Shown: in pieces, positions 6,333 to 13,627 of the stretch | Position numbering within the stretch: position 1 is the first letter of the stretch | Layout: the number at the start of each line of letters is the position of its first letter | Source of the DNA: Desulfobacterales bacterium | Lineage (GTDB): Bacteria > Desulfobacterota > Desulfobacteria > Desulfobacterales > QNYZ01 | Assembly: GCA_029938515.1 (NCBI GenBank) | Contig: JAOZUU010000016.1 | Location: 1 to 13,858, forward strand | Direction of reading: 5' to 3' | Length of the DNA stretch: 13,858 nucleotides | Made by a program: the position numbers and the translations under genes | The notes under the pieces: generated by a model | Told to the model about the DNA's origin: nothing | Seen by the model: only the letters and a program-made list of their open reading frames with translations | The model's database searches: none

Positions 6333-7634
6333 CTAACGTTGAAAAGTTTCTTTCATTGCAAAGGTACAAATAAGTGCAATGACAGAAGAGATAAACAGAA
6401 CCAGCAGCAAAGTTGAATAACCCTCGACGGAATAGCCATTGTTACCTGCCTGCGGATATGCGTCAAGGATTCGTCCAAGGAGTGGCATGTAAACCGCACC
6501 GCCGAGAAAGGGGAACAGGTTGACCGTTCCCACGGATGTGCCGGCAATTTCCACGGGAAACAACTCTTTGGTGGTCGTGAACCCGATGACAACGATGGAG
6601 GAAGAGCAGATGGAAAAAATAAAAAAAATGGCCATCAACATCGGTTTCGAAAATCCGTCGGGAGATAGATAAAGCATCAATAGTAAAATCGACAGGATCA
6701 GCATACAGATGGTAAACGGTTTTTTACGGCTTTTCAGCAATTTGTCGGACACCAGACCGAGCAGCGGGCTTCCAATAATCATTCCCCAGGCGATCATGCT
6801 GAGCACCGTGCCGGCTTCGGCGCGGGACATGCCGTAAACATGCATTAAATAAGGTCCGCCCCAAAGACCGCCAAAACCAAAAAATATTCCACAGTCAAGG
6901 AAGAACCATACGGCCACCGGCCAGAAATATTTTTCTGAAACGACCCGTCGTGCCCCTTCCATCAAAGGAATGTCTTCGGGACGCTTGCCGTCGTTGTTTT
7001 CCGACTGTTCGATTTCGGCAATGGCCGGCCAGCCCTTGTCGCGAGGTTTATCGCGAACGATCAGCCAGACGAGGATGACAATGACGAAAGTGCATATTCC
7101 GATGAGTTTAAAAGAGAATCGCCAACCGAATGAAACGGTCATCAGGGCTAAAGCCCAGGTGCCGGCAAGAACGCCGATGCCGCCGACGGCATTTAAAATG
7201 CCCGCCATGAGGGCGAATTCATGCTTGCGAAACCATTGGGAAAGGATTTTCATGGTCGGGATGAACACCATGGAAACGCCGAAGCCGACGAGAACTCGGC
7301 CCGCAAAGGCGATCTGGATATTCGGTGAAAATCCGAACAGGATGCTGCCGGCGGCGGCAATTAAAAGAAAGGCAGTCACCGTTCGCCGGGGTCCGATGGA
7401 GTCGGAAAGCAGCCCCGCCGGAAACTGCATCAAGGCATAGCAGTAAAAATATGCAGAGCCGAGCAGTCCGATCACACTGGCCGAGGTATTGAAGTCTTTC
7501 ACCAGGTCGTCGGCCACAACGGACAGGGAAAGACGGTGAAAATAGACAAAGAAATAGGCCAGAGAGAGCACCCCGAAAATTGCCCATCTGAATCGCAGGA
7601 CGTTTTTGACATGCTTGTCGGTGTTTGCAATCAT
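6333..7634 (-). CDS. Major facilitator superfamily transporter
   Basis: A 433-residue polytopic protein with about 12 hydrophobic helices. The first helix follows RFRWAIF (14-20). The MFS signature between helices 2 and 3 is GLLSDSIGPRRT (74-85), with its weaker second-half counterpart GLVSDKLLKSRKK (293-305). The hydrophilic central loop is about residues 192-236. The pattern YFHRLSLSVVADDL in helix 1 is usual in organic-anion and phosphate-ester type MFS permeases, but the substrate cannot be named. ATG is at 7634; its ribosome binding site is weak. The gene is divergent from the aldehyde oxidoreductase operon across 153 bases and convergent with the acyl-CoA synthetase, 99 bases apart at their 3' ends. 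A role in moving the acid, aldehyde precursor or product of the operon is an inference from position only. Confidence 0.9.
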   Translation of the reverse strand: MIANTDKHVKNVLRFRWAIFGVLSLAYFFVYFHRLSLSVVADDLVKDFNTSASVIGLLGSAYFYCYALMQFPAGLLSDSIGPRRTVTAFLLIAAAGSILFGFSPNIQIAFAGRVLVGFGVSMVFIPTMKILSQWFRKHEFALMAGILNAVGGIGVLAGTWALALMTVSFGWRFSFKLIGICTFVIVILVWLIVRDKPRDKGWPAIAEIEQSENNDGKRPEDIPLMEGARRVVSEKYFWPVAVWFFLDCGIFFGFGGLWGGPYLMHVYGMSRAEAGTVLSMIAWGMIIGSPLLGLVSDKLLKSRKKPFTICMLILSILLLMLYLSPDGFSKPMLMAIFFIFSICSSSIVVIGFTTTKELFPVEIAGTSVGTVNLFPFLGGAVYMPLLGRILDAYPQAGNNGYSVEGYSTLLLVLFISSVIALICTFAMKETFQR

Positions 7635-7787
7635 TTTTCTGAATCCATGATGGAAAATATTATGATTTAATCAATATCTGCAAAAGGTCATTAAAACAAT
7701 GCCAAATTCATTTGACGAATTAGATGATGTGTTAGTACATAGGTAAAAAGATAATCGAATCGGTGAAATCTATTATTTGAGGGCATT
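7635..7787. promoter_or_regulatory. Divergent promoter region between transporter and operon
   Basis: This AT-rich gap must drive both the minus-strand transporter and the plus-strand operon. Toward the operon a -10-like GATAAT lies at 7750-7755 with only a weak -35, and TTGACG occurs at 7712-7717 with no good -10 at the right distance. Short inverted repeats are AATTC (7705-7709) with GAATT (7717-7721), and TGATTTAATCA at 7663-7673. GAGGG at 7779-7783 is the ribosome binding site of the aldehyde oxidoreductase. The role is certain from layout; the exact promoters are not. Confidence 0.4.
7663..7673. promoter_or_regulatory. 11-bp palindrome near the transporter start, weak operator candidate
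   Basis: TGATT-T-AATCA is symmetric about its central base and lies 28 bases upstream of the transporter start codon. It resembles an FNR half-site pair (TTGAT-N4-ATCAA), but the spacing is one base short and the outer bases do not match. Confidence 0.25.
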
Positions 7788-9767
7788 ATGGGAAAAGGCT
7801 ACACGGGAAAAATTTTAACCGTTGATTTAACTCATCGAGATATCCGGGAAGAGATCATTCCGGATGATGTATACGAACGATATCTCTCCGGTGTAGGCCT
7901 GGGTGCCTGGTGGCTGTACAACCGGATAGAGCCAGGTGCGAATCCGCTGGGACCGGACAATGTGTTGGGATTCGTTTCCGGCTTGTTGACGGGTACAGGG
8001 GCCCTCTTTACCGGTCGCTGGATGGTGGTCGGCAAATCCCCTTTAACGGGTGGATGGGGGGAAGCCAATTGCGGGGGGTATTTTTCACCGGCTATCAAAC
8101 GGTGCGGATACGACGGTATTTTCTTTTCGGGTGTCAGTGATAAACCGGTTTATCTTTCAGTTAACCCAGACGGCGCCGGGTTGCATGATGCCAGTCACCT
8201 GTGGGGAAAAGATACGGTCGAAACTGAAAAGATCCTGATCCGGTCGGCAACGGGAAAGAAAAAGCCCCGCGTGGCTTGCATCGGACCGGCGGGGGAACGC
8301 CGGTCTTTGATTGCGGGTATCGCCCACGACCGAGGTCGAATGGCGGCCCGGGCCGGCTTGGGGGCGGTAATGGGTGCCAAAAAGCTCAAGGCGGTGGTCC
8401 TGGCCGGATCAGAGCGGATCAACCCCCATAACCGAACCGCCATCCGGACCTTAAACGGTAAATGCAAGAAGTTTGTTCAGTTCCAGCCGCCTTTTGTTAC
8501 GGGTCCGCTCACGGCTTACGTGGGCGCTCTTATGCGCTGGCTGCCCACCCAGATGGCCATGGATGGCATGCTTTACAAGATCATGCTCAGGAAATGGGGT
8601 ACGGTAAGCATGAATCAAATGTCGGTTGAGATGGGTGACGCGCCGGTTAAAAACTGGATTGGCAGCAACAAAGATTTTGGACCACGAAAATCGCGACCGG
8701 TCAATCCGGATGTGTTCACCGACCGCGAGCTTACCAAATATCATTGTTTCGCCTGTCCGCTGGGTTGCGGGGGCATCTGCAAGGGGACTGGGAAACATGA
8801 GAAAACCCACAAACCCGAGTACGAGACAGTCCTGTCTTTGGGAGGCTTATGTCTGAACGAGGACCCTGACAGCATCTTCTACATGAACGAACTGCTTAAC
8901 CGGGCCGGCATGGATACCATTTCCGCCGGCGGGGCGATCGCCTTTGCCATTGAATGCTACGAGAACGGGGTCATTAACCAGGATGATACCGACGGACTGG
9001 TGCTGACCTGGGGAAATACGGACGCTATTGTGGCTCTCTTGCGCATGATGATCCGCCGGGAAGGGATTGGCGACCTGCTGGCCGACGGCGTGCGGGTAGC
9101 GGCCGAAAAAATTGGGGGTGAGGCCGGTAAATACGCCATCCATGCCGGTGGGCAAATGTTACCCATGCATGATGGCCGCAATGACCCGGGATTCGCTCTC
9201 CACTACAGCGTCGAGCCTGCTCCGGGCAAGCACACCACCGGATCCCAGATGTATTACGAGATGTTTCGGCTCTGGAAAAAGGTCAAAGACCTTCCGACCC
9301 CTTTTCCGATATATTTAAAATGGGCTAAATACCGGACCGATATAAGAAAAGTACGGATGGCAGCGGCTTGCAGCAAGTACATGGCCGTTGTTAACGGCGC
9401 CGGTGGGTGTCTTTTCGGTGCTTTTCTCGGTGCCGACCGGTTGCCGATTTTTGAATATCTTAACTCGGCCACCGGCTGGGATAACCGTCCGGAAGCGTAT
9501 ATGGAGATCGGCGAACGGATCCAGACTTTGCGACAATTGTTCAATATCAAGCAAGGCATTGAACCGAAAAATAATATGGCATCCCCCCGGGTCTTGGGCC
9601 GCCCGACCCTTTCTGCTGGTGCCAACAAAGGCCGTACCCTGGATATGGAAAAAATGATGGCTGATTACTGGTCTCAATTCGGATGGGATGCCACCTCGGG
9701 TGAACCATTGCCGAAAACCCTGGATCGGCTCGGGATCGGGATCAATTTGGAATCGAAAGGTGAATAA
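7788..9767 (+). CDS. Aldehyde:ferredoxin oxidoreductase family tungsten enzyme
   Basis: A 659-residue protein starting MGKGYTGKILTVDLT, the standard AOR opening. Family enzymes carry a tungsten bis-pterin cofactor and one 4Fe-4S cluster and oxidise aldehydes to acids, or reduce acids, with ferredoxin-like partners in the cytoplasm. The N-terminal domain (about 5-205) ends with GRMAARAGLGAVMGAKKLKA. Cluster cysteines are C320, C323 and C327 (C-x2-C-x3-C), with the probable fourth at C541 in GAGGC. PEYET follows the first cluster motif. The two pterin-binding motifs (D-x-x-G-L-D and D-x-x-G-L-C in Pyrococcus AOR) read NRAGMD (371-376) and NGAGGC (536-541). Length is slightly above Pyrococcus AOR (about 605) and near BamB-type members. 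Substrate cannot be read; the ADH-type neighbours favour an alcohol/aldehyde/acid pathway. First gene of a four-gene operon. Confidence 0.92.
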   Translation: MGKGYTGKILTVDLTHRDIREEIIPDDVYERYLSGVGLGAWWLYNRIEPGANPLGPDNVLGFVSGLLTGTGALFTGRWMVVGKSPLTGGWGEANCGGYFSPAIKRCGYDGIFFSGVSDKPVYLSVNPDGAGLHDASHLWGKDTVETEKILIRSATGKKKPRVACIGPAGERRSLIAGIAHDRGRMAARAGLGAVMGAKKLKAVVLAGSERINPHNRTAIRTLNGKCKKFVQFQPPFVTGPLTAYVGALMRWLPTQMAMDGMLYKIMLRKWGTVSMNQMSVEMGDAPVKNWIGSNKDFGPRKSRPVNPDVFTDRELTKYHCFACPLGCGGICKGTGKHEKTHKPEYETVLSLGGLCLNEDPDSIFYMNELLNRAGMDTISAGGAIAFAIECYENGVINQDDTDGLVLTWGNTDAIVALLRMMIRREGIGDLLADGVRVAAEKIGGEAGKYAIHAGGQMLPMHDGRNDPGFALHYSVEPAPGKHTTGSQMYYEMFRLWKKVKDLPTPFPIYLKWAKYRTDIRKVRMAAACSKYMAVVNGAGGCLFGAFLGADRLPIFEYLNSATGWDNRPEAYMEIGERIQTLRQLFNIKQGIEPKNNMASPRVLGRPTLSAGANKGRTLDMEKMMADYWSQFGWDATSGEPLPKTLDRLGIGINLESKGE

Positions 9768-9770
9768 TCC

Positions 9771-10337
9771 ATGCATTTGTTACCAAAAAAGAAAAAGAAG
9801 CCTTCCCGGGAACCCTATCGGGAGATCTCTCCGGGATCTAAGCCGGTTAAGTGGATATATTTATCGATCATGCTTTGGTTCATGGGCCGAGCTATCCAGG
9901 CGGCGGCCCGGGTCGATAAGACCGTAAAAGCAGAATTTGACGCCTTGCCCGAGGGATTTGCTTTCTCGCTGGGCGTATTTCCAGACGGACCCTATATGGT
10001 CTTGGGTAAGAATATTCACGGACAAGTGAAGTCGTTGGGTCGACGGGGGCAGGAGCAAGCGCTGGACGTCCGTATTACCATTAAAAATATCGAGGCGGCC
10101 ATACTCCTTTTTACTTTTCAGGAAAGCACTGCCATTTCCACTAGCCGGGATCGACTGATTGTCGACGGCGACCTGTCTCAGGCCTGCGCCGTGATTCGGA
10201 TTCTCGATATCGTTGAGGTCTATCTGTTGCCGAAAATAATTGCCCGGTTGGCCGTTAAGCGGTACCCCACCTGGCCGATGACTCAGAAAATGATCGGCCG
10301 GATACGGATCTATTTCAGAGCCGTGCTTGGATATTAA
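9771..10337 (+). CDS. SCP2-like (sterol carrier fold) small protein
   Basis: 188 residues; ATG three bases after the preceding stop, with AAGG at 9757-9760 upstream. The N-terminus is very basic (KKKKK at 6-10), followed by a short hydrophobic patch (WIYLSIMLWFM, 28-38) too short for a sure membrane span; it could be an amphipathic anchor. Residues about 60-155 look like an SCP2 domain: an LDVRITIKNIEAAILLF strand-helix unit, then DRLIVDGDLSQA with the family's G-D turn at 133-134. SCP2 domains hold acyl chains, sterols or other hydrophobic ligands in a cavity. The assignment is by pattern memory, not by search. Its place between an aldehyde oxidoreductase and the dehydrogenases suggests it presents a hydrophobic substrate or recruits the enzymes to the membrane; both ideas are inference. 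Confidence 0.55.
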   Translation: MHLLPKKKKKPSREPYREISPGSKPVKWIYLSIMLWFMGRAIQAAARVDKTVKAEFDALPEGFAFSLGVFPDGPYMVLGKNIHGQVKSLGRRGQEQALDVRITIKNIEAAILLFTFQESTAISTSRDRLIVDGDLSQACAVIRILDIVEVYLLPKIIARLAVKRYPTWPMTQKMIGRIRIYFRAVLGY

Positions 10338-10342
10338 TCTTT

Positions 10343-10347
10343 GGAGA
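10343..10347 (+). promoter_or_regulatory. Ribosome binding site deciding the start of the degenerate ADH
   Basis: GGAGA at 10343-10347 lies five bases before ATG 10353. An in-frame TTG at 10341 overlaps this site and so cannot use it; the ATG is chosen. Confidence 0.65.
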
Positions 10348-10352
10348 TTGGC

Positions 10353-11585
10353 ATGGATACAAAGGAAATAAATATCATTCAACACCGACAACCGGGTATT
10401 GTTGAAAGCTTGCCGTATAATTACGAATTCTACAATCCGGTAAAAATTTGCAGCGGTAAAAAGGCAATGGCGCACATCCCCTTCGAACTTGCCGCCATAA
10501 ATGCAGTCCGACCACTGGTTTTAGCTAGTGACAGTCCGATCGGCAGGCGCGCTATTAAGCTTCTGACGAATGCATTTAAAGAATCAGAAATGTCCTTTTA
10601 TGTTTGTGACGATGTGCCAGATAATGCTGATGCCGAGACAGTGCGGCGTTTGACCACACTCTACCTGGAAAAGAATCACGATGCGATTATTGTCGCTGGC
10701 GACGGTGCTGCCGTGGACATTGCCAAGGTTATCCGTCTTATGGTTGCGGAAAAAACCGATGATCTGGAACAGTTTGAAGGTGAAATCAAACTATCCCATG
10801 CACCTGCGCCACTGATCACACTACAGACTTTCGATGGGTCAGGCCTTGAGGCATCAGGCTGGGCCACTGTTTGCAATCAGACCTTTTTCTCCGCCCAGCT
10901 GGCACCACAAATATGTATCATCGATCCGCGCATGATTATCCCGATGGACATAAAAACAACTTGGGCCCGCGCCATGGTTTCCCTGACCCAGGCGGTTGAG
11001 GTTTACATGGCCGCAGACCGAAACCCGGTAGCTATTAATTATGCTTCCACTGCAATTCAATCCATCCGGAAAAATTTAGCCCCGGTATTTTCAAATTGGG
11101 TTTCTAATAAAAAGCGACTGGCCTTGATAAATGCTTATACGGCCGCCGCTTGCGCGTTTTCCAACAATCAGCCGGGGCCCGGCTTTTTACTTGGAAAGGC
11201 CATGGCGCAAATGGGAAACCTTAATCTCGGGACGGCCATGGGTATTATTTTACCGTATGTCATGACACAATACATGCGAAAAACCAATTGCGACCTGGCT
11301 GACCTGTTACGGCCGCTATCTTCCGACGATGATTATGCCGGAACCACCAGTTCACTGAGGGGGAAAAAAGCGATTCGATGCCTGTATGACCTTCAATGGA
11401 CATGGCACCAGGCGGGTCGGAGAAAAATTCCGCTTACACTTAAAGATGCGGCGGTAGGCCGCTACCTGTTTCCTGATATCATTGAAACGGCTCTGAAAAA
11501 TGGGCTGCCTGTATTTGATGAGACCGATTGTGAAACAGTGCTGGAACATGCCTGGGAAGCTAAACCTCTAAATGTGACTTCGTAA
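10353..11585 (+). CDS. Degenerate iron-type alcohol dehydrogenase homologue, probable pseudoenzyme
   Basis: 410 residues, an intact open frame in the four-gene operon. It aligns along its whole length with the next gene (shared marks: YNYEFYNPVKICSGKKAM near the start, ICIIDPRM, LTQAVEVY, GIILPY, VLEHAWEA), so the fold is that of group III iron-dependent alcohol dehydrogenases. The catalytic residues are gone. In FucO the metal is held by Asp196, His200, His263 and His277, with His267 near the nicotinamide. The aligned residues here are Val209, Gln213, Phe278, Leu292 and, for His267, Lys282. The nucleotide-binding GGGS is GDGA (116-119), and P-T-T-A-G-T-G-S is Q-T-F-D-G-S-G-L. No frameshift or stop disturbs the frame, so it appears maintained. 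The likeliest role is a structural or regulatory partner of the neighbouring active enzyme. Direct redox catalysis of the family type is improbable. Confidence 0.85.
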   Translation: MDTKEINIIQHRQPGIVESLPYNYEFYNPVKICSGKKAMAHIPFELAAINAVRPLVLASDSPIGRRAIKLLTNAFKESEMSFYVCDDVPDNADAETVRRLTTLYLEKNHDAIIVAGDGAAVDIAKVIRLMVAEKTDDLEQFEGEIKLSHAPAPLITLQTFDGSGLEASGWATVCNQTFFSAQLAPQICIIDPRMIIPMDIKTTWARAMVSLTQAVEVYMAADRNPVAINYASTAIQSIRKNLAPVFSNWVSNKKRLALINAYTAAACAFSNNQPGPGFLLGKAMAQMGNLNLGTAMGIILPYVMTQYMRKTNCDLADLLRPLSSDDDYAGTTSSLRGKKAIRCLYDLQWTWHQAGRRKIPLTLKDAAVGRYLFPDIIETALKNGLPVFDETDCETVLEHAWEAKPLNVTS

Positions 11586-11598
11586 AGGATAAATTAAG

Positions 11599-12843
11599 AT
11601 GCATCTACCTGGATATTACGAGTTCGACTGCCGGGTTAAAATCGTCTCCGGGCGTCAGGCCCTGGAAAAAATCCCCGATTTGCTTTATGCCCTGCATGCC
11701 AAAGCGCCTCTAATCGTTACCGACCAGGGCGTTGCCGGTGCGGGACTTCTCGATACGGTAATCGAAGTCCTTGGCAAAAATATCGTCATTGGTTCCGTTG
11801 TGGATGATATTCCACCTGACGCGCCCTTACCCGTCGTGGAGAAAACAGCTAAGATTTACAGGGAGAAGGGGTGTGATGCTCTCATTGCGGTCGGCGGGGG
11901 CTCAGTCATTGACACAGCTAAAGCAGTCAATATTCTTGTCTCCGAGGAAAGCGATAACCTGAAACAGTTTAGTGGTGCCGGAGCATTGAATCGCCCCCTT
12001 AACCCCCTGATCGCAATCCCAACCACGGCAGGTACCGGGTCCGAGGTCACCTTGGTAGCAGTGGTTAAGGACCCTGAAAACCACATTAAAATTCCTTTTG
12101 TATCTCCATTTTTACAACCGGATATTGCTATCATCGATCCGCGCATGACCCTGACACTTCCGGCATGGGTCACGGCGGCCACCGCCATGGACGCCCTAAC
12201 TCATGCCGTGGAAGCCTACACCTGTTTGGCTAGAAATCCGATAAGCGACGCTCATGCGTTGGCTGCTATCGATTTGATTCACCATCATCTACTTCAAGTC
12301 ATAAGGCACCCCGGTGATGAAATCGGCCGTTTGGCCCTTGCCAATGCCGCTACTCTGGCCGGTATGGCGTTTTCAAATGCCATGGTGGGGATGGTTCATT
12401 CGCTCGGCCACTCGGTAGGTGGGGTATGCGGTGCGGCACACGGCGCCTGCATGGCTATCCTGCTTCCCTATAGCCTGGCATATAACCAGCACAAAAACGG
12501 CCACCTCATCGCTGAATTGTTGCTCCCCCTGGCGGGCGAGGATATTTTTATTGGCACACCAAAACATCAACGCACCCAGGCTGTTATCGAAAATATCAAT
12601 ATTTTAAACGAGAACCTGCACGATCTCACCAATGGCCGTCATGCCCGTTATCTTAAAGAGATATTCGATGCCGATGGAAATCGTCTGGTGCCAAAGGAAA
12701 AACTCCCTGAGATCGCCCGGGTATCTTTGGGAGATGCCAGTCGGCACTATAATCCGGAAGAATTTGACGAATTAGACGCTATGCGGGTGCTTGAAGCCGC
12801 CTGGGAGGGTGCAGCGCCGGATTCTTGTTCGCTCCTTGCCTGA
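11599..12843 (+). CDS. Iron-containing alcohol dehydrogenase (group III, NAD-linked)
   Basis: 414 residues with a complete active site. Family enzymes interconvert primary alcohols and aldehydes with NAD(P)H and a divalent metal, usually iron, in the cytoplasm. The nucleotide signature GGGSVID starts at Gly99, followed by PTTAGTGSEVT. Metal ligands are Asp198 and His202 (MDALTHAVEAY), His267 in MVHSLGH and His281 in AAHGACMA; His271 is the auxiliary histidine. Asp in the early VTDQGV segment suits NAD more than NADP, which is an inference. AAAGG at 11584-11588, overlapping the previous stop, serves as ribosome binding site. As last gene of the operon it probably reduces the aldehyde made, or makes the aldehyde used, by the aldehyde oxidoreductase. 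The chain length of the substrate is unknown. Confidence 0.93.
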   Translation: MHLPGYYEFDCRVKIVSGRQALEKIPDLLYALHAKAPLIVTDQGVAGAGLLDTVIEVLGKNIVIGSVVDDIPPDAPLPVVEKTAKIYREKGCDALIAVGGGSVIDTAKAVNILVSEESDNLKQFSGAGALNRPLNPLIAIPTTAGTGSEVTLVAVVKDPENHIKIPFVSPFLQPDIAIIDPRMTLTLPAWVTAATAMDALTHAVEAYTCLARNPISDAHALAAIDLIHHHLLQVIRHPGDEIGRLALANAATLAGMAFSNAMVGMVHSLGHSVGGVCGAAHGACMAILLPYSLAYNQHKNGHLIAELLLPLAGEDIFIGTPKHQRTQAVIENINILNENLHDLTNGRHARYLKEIFDADGNRLVPKEKLPEIARVSLGDASRHYNPEEFDELDAMRVLEAAWEGAAPDSCSLLA

Positions 12844-12875
12844 CGAGAGTCTCGTTGTTACTCTAATTCGTAAAT

Positions 12876-12922
12876 ACAGTGACGTATGTACCCAGTTGAT
12901 CAACCGATGCATACGTCACTGT
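12876..12922. repeat. Perfect 13-bp inverted repeat with 21-base loop after the operon
   Basis: The left arm ACAGTGACGTATG (12876-12888) is exactly complementary to CATACGTCACTGT (12910-12922). Pairing can extend inward by a G-T and an A-T pair. The loop carries a perfect palindrome GTTGATCAAC at 12895-12904. A further 13-bp symmetric unit, ACGAGAGTCTCGT (12843-12855), begins at the last base of the dehydrogenase stop codon. No run of T follows either arm, so this is not a classical intrinsic terminator. It lies between convergent genes and may protect or end both transcripts, or be a small mobile repeat. Confidence 0.7.
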
Positions 12923-12987
12923 GATTAAGAGCACATGTACTTAGGACAGTGGAAAGAATAAAGTCCACAATCTTGTTTGTCTTTGGG

Positions 12988-13530
12988 CTACTTTGAGAGG
13001 TGATGGGATAACGGAATTCGAACGGCTTTCCAATATTTTTTCGACCAATAGGGATCTTCCAGACTCGATAACATCACGCCTTTTTTCGTGGAGACATGAA
13101 TGAAGCGACTGTCTTCGACGTATATCCCCACATGTCTGTCAAACCATCCTGTTTTAAAAAATACGAGATCGCCCGGTTGAAGCTGTTTCCGGGATACTTT
13201 TCGTCCCAATTTTGATTGGCCTCGGGTGGTTCTGGGCAGCTCCATGTTGAAATGATGGCGATAGGTAAGATAAACAAAACCGGAACAGTCGATCCCTGAT
13301 TTTGAAAGCCCGCCGGCTTGATAACGTACCCCCTGCCAGTCCCTGAGCTGTGCAACCAGGATCGATTTAACCGATTCATCGCTTTCCAAAGCGGCCTGTT
13401 TCCCCGATTCGGGCAAAACGGCCATACATCCGGCCAGCAGAAAGATAACCGCACCCATCGTGACCCGGTTGGTTTTAATGTTGTACTTCGTATGGGTCAA
13501 ACGTGTCAGGACTTTGGGTAATTGGGACAT
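12988..13530 (-). CDS. NlpC/P60-family cell-wall lipoprotein
   Basis: 180 residues with the chosen ATG at 13530; the frame is open further, to an ATG at 13578, but the extra residues look non-coding and overlap another small ORF. The signal has a basic start, a short hydrophobic core and a lipobox LAGC (Cys35), so the protein should be lipid-anchored. NlpC/P60 peptidases cleave peptidoglycan peptide stems. The triad is visible: Cys82 in GIDCSGFVYLTY, His133 in DRHVGIYV, and His145 in FIHVS as the third member. The domain also has PGDLVFF and LPRTTRGQ, usual for the Spr/NlpC type. The function call is solid; the precise start is uncertain, with only a weak GGAAA upstream. It runs convergent to the operon. 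Confidence 0.88.
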   Translation of the reverse strand: MSQLPKVLTRLTHTKYNIKTNRVTMGAVIFLLAGCMAVLPESGKQAALESDESVKSILVAQLRDWQGVRYQAGGLSKSGIDCSGFVYLTYRHHFNMELPRTTRGQSKLGRKVSRKQLQPGDLVFFKTGWFDRHVGIYVEDSRFIHVSTKKGVMLSSLEDPYWSKKYWKAVRIPLSHHLSK

Positions 13531-13588
13531 TAAGATTTCCGGTTTCGATGAAATGCACGACCGCATCGAGGACTTCATCTGCTTTCAT
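13475..13588 (-). CDS. 37-aa ORF overlapping the lipoprotein gene start out of frame
   Basis: ATG at 13588 is preceded on the minus strand by AGGA about ten bases upstream. The frame ends at TAA (13475-13477), 18 codons inside the chosen lipoprotein frame. The peptide MKADEVLDAVVHFIETGN has an amphipathic-helix look and continues to PYEVQH. Its composition is more protein-like than that of the same stretch read in the lipoprotein frame. It could be a translated leader that couples to the lipoprotein start, a small protein in its own right, or the sign of a past frameshift. No family is recognised. Confidence 0.4.
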   Translation of the reverse strand: MKADEVLDAVVHFIETGNLNVPITQSPDTFDPYEVQH

Positions 13589-13627
13589 GATTAATGGATG
13601 GGTCCTTTTTTCCCAATTCTTGCCTGC

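Noticed and set aside
4387..6336. 10-bp inverted repeat (TTAGGCCACG at 4387-4396, complement at 6327-6336) flanking the AT-rich ligase gene
   Set aside because: Tempting as ends of a mobile segment, but many 10-bp inverted matches are expected by chance in 13.8 kb, it does not extend further, and no target duplication or transposase is seen.
7663..7673. FNR-type site in the divergent promoter region
   Set aside because: Spacing is one base short of TTGAT-N4-ATCAA and the outer bases do not match; kept only as a weak palindrome.
7712..7740. TTGACG as -35 of the operon promoter
   Set aside because: No acceptable -10 at 16-18 bases; the best -10-like sequence, GATAAT at 7750, is too far.
7788..9767. 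Assignment as BamB (benzoyl-CoA reductase subunit)
   Set aside because: Length and general motifs are compatible, but none of the other Bam subunits lie nearby and the neighbours are alcohol dehydrogenases.
12876..12922. Intrinsic terminator for the dehydrogenase operon
   Set aside because: The stem is strong, but no T tract follows on either strand and the 21-base loop is long for this class.
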